Positions 59,718-64,000 of a stretch of DNA of 64,000 nucleotides are shown here, piece after piece. The notes beneath the pieces were generated by a model, which ran no database searches, was not told where the DNA came from, and was given only the letters and a program-made list of their open reading frames with translations. The DNA is taken from the NCBI GenBank assembly GCA_018907035.1, contig JACCIC010000003.1:748501-812500 (forward strand). Direction: 5' to 3'. The stretch is from Sycobia sp. Sy_11 (taxonomy: Eukaryota; Arthropoda; Insecta; Hymenoptera; Epichrysomallidae). How positions within the stretch are numbered: position 1 is the stretch's first letter; every line of letters starts with the position of its first letter. The translations under genes were made by a program, and so were the position numbers.

Positions 59718-59819
59718 GTTTATAGTCTGCACGTAGGAGTACTGACAGCGATTCCTATGCGTGCGTCCCAATGGGACAGAAAATTTCTTTTATAAGATAA
59801 TCTGTGAGGCAAAATTGTT

Positions 59820-60561
59820 AAACATTCTATTTAGATGTACAAATAATAAACTTTAACGATCTATAACCCATTGCATACGTTAAAAAAATAAATATGTATA
59901 GCATTTATTTTTTCTTTATTCAGTCACACATAAAAATTTTAATTTCCATGTAATTGTATTTTTAATTTATTTATTCCAGTATGCCAGATCATAAATAAGA
60001 ATATCTCGTTATTATTAGTAAGTTTGAACATTTTTATTTGATTGATTCCACTTGATATTTAACTGCGAGTCATTATCTTATTATTTATCTGATTAATCTT
60101 GAATAACTTATCTAAAATTTAAAAAATAGATAAAGAAATCAGTCACGATTGAAGTTAAAAATCTATATTAATTTTTTAAAAGTAATTAAATTAGTGTGAC
60201 GAATAAGAAAGTAATAAGATGTTATTCCTAATGAATCATACATACCACACATTATATAGTTATTTTAAAGGATGTGCATAGGGTGAATAAAGTTTTCAAG
60301 AATTTTTTACTCTTATTTTATAAGTATTTCAAAGTTGTAATTTAACAAACACCCATATGTATATAAGATTCATTATAAGGTTATCCGATGCATTTTGAGA
60401 ATTTTCTTTTATATAAAAAGAAAGAAATTACGAGATATTTTCTATTAAATTTTATAAATAAATGTCAAGATTAGATTATACATAATTGAAATTATTATAT
60501 TAATAGAATTATATTTAAAGATTTGCACATGTCAATGAGTTTTTAAATATTTATTTATTAA

Positions 60562-60619
<58 letters not shown>

Positions 60620-60770
60620 CTATAGGTTTCAAAAAATGTTTTTTTCAAGGCAATATATGATAATAATTCGAAAGTCACAATTTCATAATTTACACTTATA
60701 AAATACTGGTACAAATATGAGTAAGATTTTTTAATTCAAACTTCAAATGTTTATATTTTTAAGTTCGTAG
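59820..60770. other. AT-rich stretch with (TA)n
   Basis: No gene. A (TA)n tract lies at 60565-60613. Confidence 0.5.
60565..60613. repeat. (TA)n microsatellite
   Basis: Uninterrupted TA run of about 49 bases. Confidence 0.95.
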
Positions 60771-60808
60771 TACTGTCAGAATTATCTGTGTCAAATTTCA
60801 CGTAATTA

Positions 60809-60810
<2 letters not shown>

Positions 60811-60841
<31 letters not shown>

Positions 60842-61460
60842 TAAGGCATGTTTGAAGCTTAATGAAAAGCTTATTCTGCCATCAAGTTTACAGTACATTT
60901 ATATTCATCTTATATATACAAGTTACATTTTTCAAAAAATATACACATATGCTTGCAGGCCGCATTATTTGGCTCTGCGAGAAGCATTTCAGCATTTAGT
61001 GGGAGCTGTACATTAATGTGCTTTAATTTTTTTACCAGTTTTAATCTTTGGACATCAAACATACGACATTGCCATAATACGTGATTTAAGTCCTGTTTGT
61101 AGGAGTTACAAAGGCATAGAGCATTTTGAACAATTCCGATTCTTGCTAAGGATGCCAAAAGATTGTAATGGTTTGCTCTACAACGATTTATAGACACAAT
61201 GTTTCGGCGATTTAATTTCGAATCAGAAAACCATGGTTTTTCGGCGTCGTTATAATACAGTTTAAAATATAATGTACCTTTGAATTCAGCTTCTTCTTTA
61301 ATGCTCGCATTTGTATCGTTTATCGAACTTGTCTTATATTTTGTATTGAGATCATTAAACGGTATTAGTACAATATTAGTTATTTCGGCTGTGGCTGCAA
61401 TCTTAGCTAATTCATCGGCTATATTGTTTCCCTCTATACCGGAGTGAGATGGGACATAAA
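60811..61460 (-). mobile_element. 5'-truncated LINE (RNase H end and zinc knuckle) with poly(A) and target duplication
   Basis: On the minus strand the insertion starts inside an RNase H domain (PSHSGIEGNNIADELAKIAA, the family's last catalytic block) and continues through NRRNIVSINRCRANHYNLLA to a CCHC-type zinc knuckle LCLCNSYKQDLNHVLWQC (C-x-C-x8-H-x4-C). It ends in WQCRMFDVQRLKL and a short C-terminus, followed by 29 T on the plus strand (60811-60839), which is the poly(A) tail. ACGTAATTATCT at 60800-60811 and 61461-61472 is a 12-bp target duplication. The ATG-initiated frame begins in the flanking duplication and is therefore artificial. It is a typical target-primed, dead-on-arrival copy of a Jockey/I/R1-grade LINE. 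Confidence 0.9.
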
Positions 61461-61472
61461 ACGTAATTATCT

Positions 61473-62330
61473 TCATTTGTCATATAGTTACGCTTGTGTT
61501 TTGTAAACAAAGAAAAATTGTCTCTTCGGTTTTTATAATGTCTGAAATTATTCAACAAAGAAGTAGCATTAAATTTTGTACGCGAAATGAAATATCGGCC
61601 GCTAAGACGTTTAAAATGTTGCAGAAGGCCTTTGGTGAGAAGTCAATGTCAAGAGCAAGTGTTTTTGATTGGCACAAATTGTTCAAAGAAGGTCGAGAAC
61701 GCGTTGAAGACGAACCACATCGAAGACGACCAAGAACATCTACTGATGGGCTACACGTCGACAAAACCAAAGAATTGGTTCTGTAAAATCGTCGATTGAC
61801 TACTAGAGCGCTTTTCTTCGACTATCGTGGTGTGGTGCATTATGAATTCCTTCTAACCGGCCAAACGGTTAACAAAGAATATTATTTGAGTGTTATGCGT
61901 CGTTTGCGTGAAGCTATTCATCTCAAAAGGCCAGATTTATGGAAAGATAACTCTTGGGTTTGGCATCACGATAAGGCACAAGCTCACACTGCATTGATTT
62001 TACGTGAACATTTCGCCAAAAATTCAAACAATATCGTTTCGCAACCACCGTACTTGCCTGATTTAACATCGTGTGACTTCTGGCTGTTCAGGAAACTCAA
62101 AATACCACTTCGGGGACACGGTTTAGATTCGATTGAAGAAATAAAAGCCGAATCGAAGAAGAAACTGATGGCCATTCCGGAATACGAGAATAAAAATTTT
62201 TGAAAATTGGAAAATCGTTGGCATAGTTGTATTGCATCCAGGGCGGATTATTTTGAGCGGGGTGATTTAGATGTAGAAGAATAAATAGATTTTAAAAGTT
62301 ATAAATAAAGTCTTACTTATAATCACTAAA
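61473..62330 (+). mobile_element. Internally deleted mariner, plus strand (first type)
   Basis: Transposase starts at ATG 61538 (MSEIIQQRSSIKFCTRNEIS), with the first helix-turn-helix region KTFKMLQKAFGEKSMSRASV, then GRERVEDEPHRRRPRTSTD. A TAA at 61784-61786 follows KTKELVL. The same frame continues NRRLTTR and jumps to ALFFDYRGVVHYEFLLTGQT, so roughly a third of the protein, including the first catalytic Asp (GDE box), is missing. The later parts have WHHDKAQAHTA and PPYLPDLTSCDFWLF (second and third Asp kept). A one-base shift near 62200 separates the last part (WHSCIASRADYFE). The LINE at 60811-61460 lies just upstream, probably inside this mariner's left end (about 60770-60810 on the other side). 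The terminal repeats were not firmly placed. Confidence 0.85.
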
Positions 62331-62594
62331 GTCAATTATAAGTATGAAATATAAAATCGTGACTTTCAATAATTACAAATTTTATTATATTTTACAATAC
62401 TTTTAAAGATAATTCTATAAAAATAATTATTTTTAAAAATCATTATACATTTATCATCATCTTCATAGCTTAAGTTATTATTTTTCAAAATTCAAAAACT
62501 TAATATATTGATTTGTTCTAGCTACTACAAATAGAAAATAAAACAATAATTTATTTTTACTTTTGGATAAATAATGTTTTATAATTTTACCACA

Positions 62595-63908
62595 TACGAG
62601 GTATGGCTATTAAATAACGGGACTGATATTGTAAAAAATTTTATTTTCATTTTATACATAATTACTTATTATCAACATCAATATACATCCCTTCTCTATC
62701 CCTGCAACGCTCCATGCGAATTTTCCATTGTTGGAAACAATGCTGAAAGTCATTTTCTGTCAACTCTTTCAGGACTCTTCCCGCTTTTTCTTGAACAGCT
62801 TCTACGGATTCAAATCTCGTACCTTTCAATACAGATTTCACCTTAGGGAAAAGATAAAAGTCACATGGTGCTAGGTCTGGCGAGTAAGGTGGATGTTCTA
62901 ACACTGGGATGCTGGACTTGGTCAGGAACCGCTTAACGCGGAATGAGCTGGCGCATTGTCTTGGTGCAAAATCCATGATTTGTCCTTCCACATTTCGTCT
63001 TTTTTTCTTACTCTTTTACGTAGTTTATTAAGTACCTCAAGATAGTAATGTTGATTAATTGTTTGACCTTTAGGAACCCAGTGAAGATACACCATCCCAT
63101 AAATATCGAAAAAAACAATCATCATTGTTTTAAATTTTGACTTGCTCATTCTTGCTTTTTGGCTCTTGGCGAAGTTGGGGTCTTCCAATGCATGGATTGG
63201 CGCTTCGTTTGTGGATCATAAGTAAAAAACCACGGTTCATTACATGTTATTACTCTTTCCAATAAATTTGGGTCATTATCAAAGGCATTCAAAGTATCAG
63301 TACAAACATTTTTGCGAGCTGCTTGTTGTTCAATCGTGAGAATTTTTGGTACCATTTTTGCACATACTTTTCGCATGTTCAAATTGTCACGTAAAATTTG
63401 CCGTAGACATTATTTATCAATGCCTACATATTCAGCAACGACATGAATACTTCATCGACGTCAGACCGAATCAGATTAGCAACTTTTTCGATATTGTCAT
63501 CCGTTTTTGATGTTGCAGGACGATCTGGCCGCGAATCATTTTCAACATCTTGTCGACCATCTTGAAAACGCTTAAACGATTCAAAAACACGAGTCCGCGA
63601 TAAACATTCACTGCCATACACTTCTTTTAGTAAATTATAGGTTACGGTAGTGGTTTTTCCAAGTTTAAAGTGGAACTTAATAACAATTCGTTGCTCTATT
63701 ATTACGCTAACCATTTTTCCGGTAAAACAAAATAACAACACTAACGTAAGTGAAGGTTATGATACAACAATGTTGTTTACAGAAACGAGACTAACTGCAT
63801 TCTGAAGAGGAAGCCTCAAATTAAACAGCTGTTGGTCAATGTTGGTTGGCGCATGCGCACTCGTTCCACTGCAGCGTCAGTCCCGTTATTTAATAGCCGT
63901 ACCTCGTA
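62595..63908 (-). mobile_element. Full-length mariner, broken transposase, minus strand
   Basis: The 1314-bp element (TA included on both sides) has near-perfect inverted ends: CGAGGTATGGCTATTAAATA at the left and CGAGGTACGGCTATTAAATA at the right in reverse complement, continuing ACGGGACTGA on both. The minus-strand transposase starts near 63711 (MVSVIIEQRIVIKFHFKLGK) and passes CLSRTRVFESFKRFQDGRQD; a stop and a frameshift occur near 63440. Then NMRKVCAKMVPKILTIEQQ and VITCNEPWFFTYDP, where the family has GDE: Gly-Asp is Cys-Asn, so the first catalytic Asp is Asn. Frameshifts follow near 63170 and 62940. Second and third Asp are kept (LHQDNAPAHSA; YSPDLAPCDFYLFP). The C-terminus ends CRDREGMYIDVDNK. 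Inactive protein, but intact ends. Confidence 0.93.
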
Positions 63909-64000
63909 TAATGGAAAAATTAAATTTATTTATTTATTCTCAAGATTTTACAAATTATCGAGAAAATACACCTGCAAAAATCTTGAAGATATTAATTATT
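63909..64000. other. AT-rich flank
   Basis: No feature recognised in the last 92 bases. Confidence 0.4.

Noticed and set aside
60910..61476. A 188-residue protein starting at an ATG
   Set aside because: The first codons come from the target duplication and adjacent mariner; the rest is the end of a truncated LINE.

Overview
This is an AT-rich, repeat-dense window of a metazoan nuclear genome, most likely an insect and plausibly an ant or other hymenopteran. The basis is the set of decayed mariner/Tc1 elements, Ty3/gypsy, non-LTR, hAT (ZMYM1-like) and Helitron remnants, long (TA)n microsatellites, and GT-AG spliced coding islands in a very AT-rich background. The species assignment is inference; nothing bacterial, phage or CRISPR-like is present.

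One host gene can be supported. Six GC-richer islands on the minus strand have clean splice sites and compatible phases: 59526-59717 (first coding exon), 40400-40993 (polyglutamine/proline-rich), 37410-37712, 32609-32825, 25752-25997 and possibly 3312-3520 (last exon). Joined, they give about 586 residues of low-complexity, Pro/Gln/Ser-rich, acidic sequence with two short ELE(R/Q)QAxEQYR-type segments. I do not recognise the protein. On this reading most of the window is intron, and the transposons are intronic insertions.

Layout from the left: 1-3.3 kb AT-rich, a tRNA-derived SINE and the putative last exon; 5.3-6.0 kb copy of a dispersed retroelement family; 7.6-11.2 kb a gypsy relic (gag, protease, RT, integrase, 3' LTR; minus strand) enclosed by an imperfect inverted repeat; 12-13.4 kb rearranged repeat copies, including a long hairpin; 13.8-17.9 kb a non-LTR retrotransposon relic (minus); 19.9-22.3 kb a hAT relic (minus); 25.3 and 27.5 kb two solo LTRs with their own 5-bp duplications; 28-31 kb mariner pieces and a second non-LTR RT fragment; 34.8 kb a deleted mariner; 46.3-49.3 kb a Helitron helicase relic interrupted by unidentified DNA; 49.5-52.1 kb tandem repeats interrupted by a Tc1 that itself carries the SINE; 53-58.4 kb TTAA-flanked MITEs, long-TIR elements and two more copies of the dispersed family; 60.8-62.3 kb a 5'-truncated LINE inserted beside or into a deleted mariner; 62.6-63.9 kb a full-length but broken mariner.

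The most unusual item is the dispersed retroelement family (copies near 5.4-6.0, 12.2-12.6, 45.8-45.95, 53.0-53.35 and 55.36-55.70 kb). It carries a short motif resembling a minimal hammerhead ribozyme, as known for Penelope-like elements. One copy has a 13-bp target duplication and one has folded into a long hairpin.
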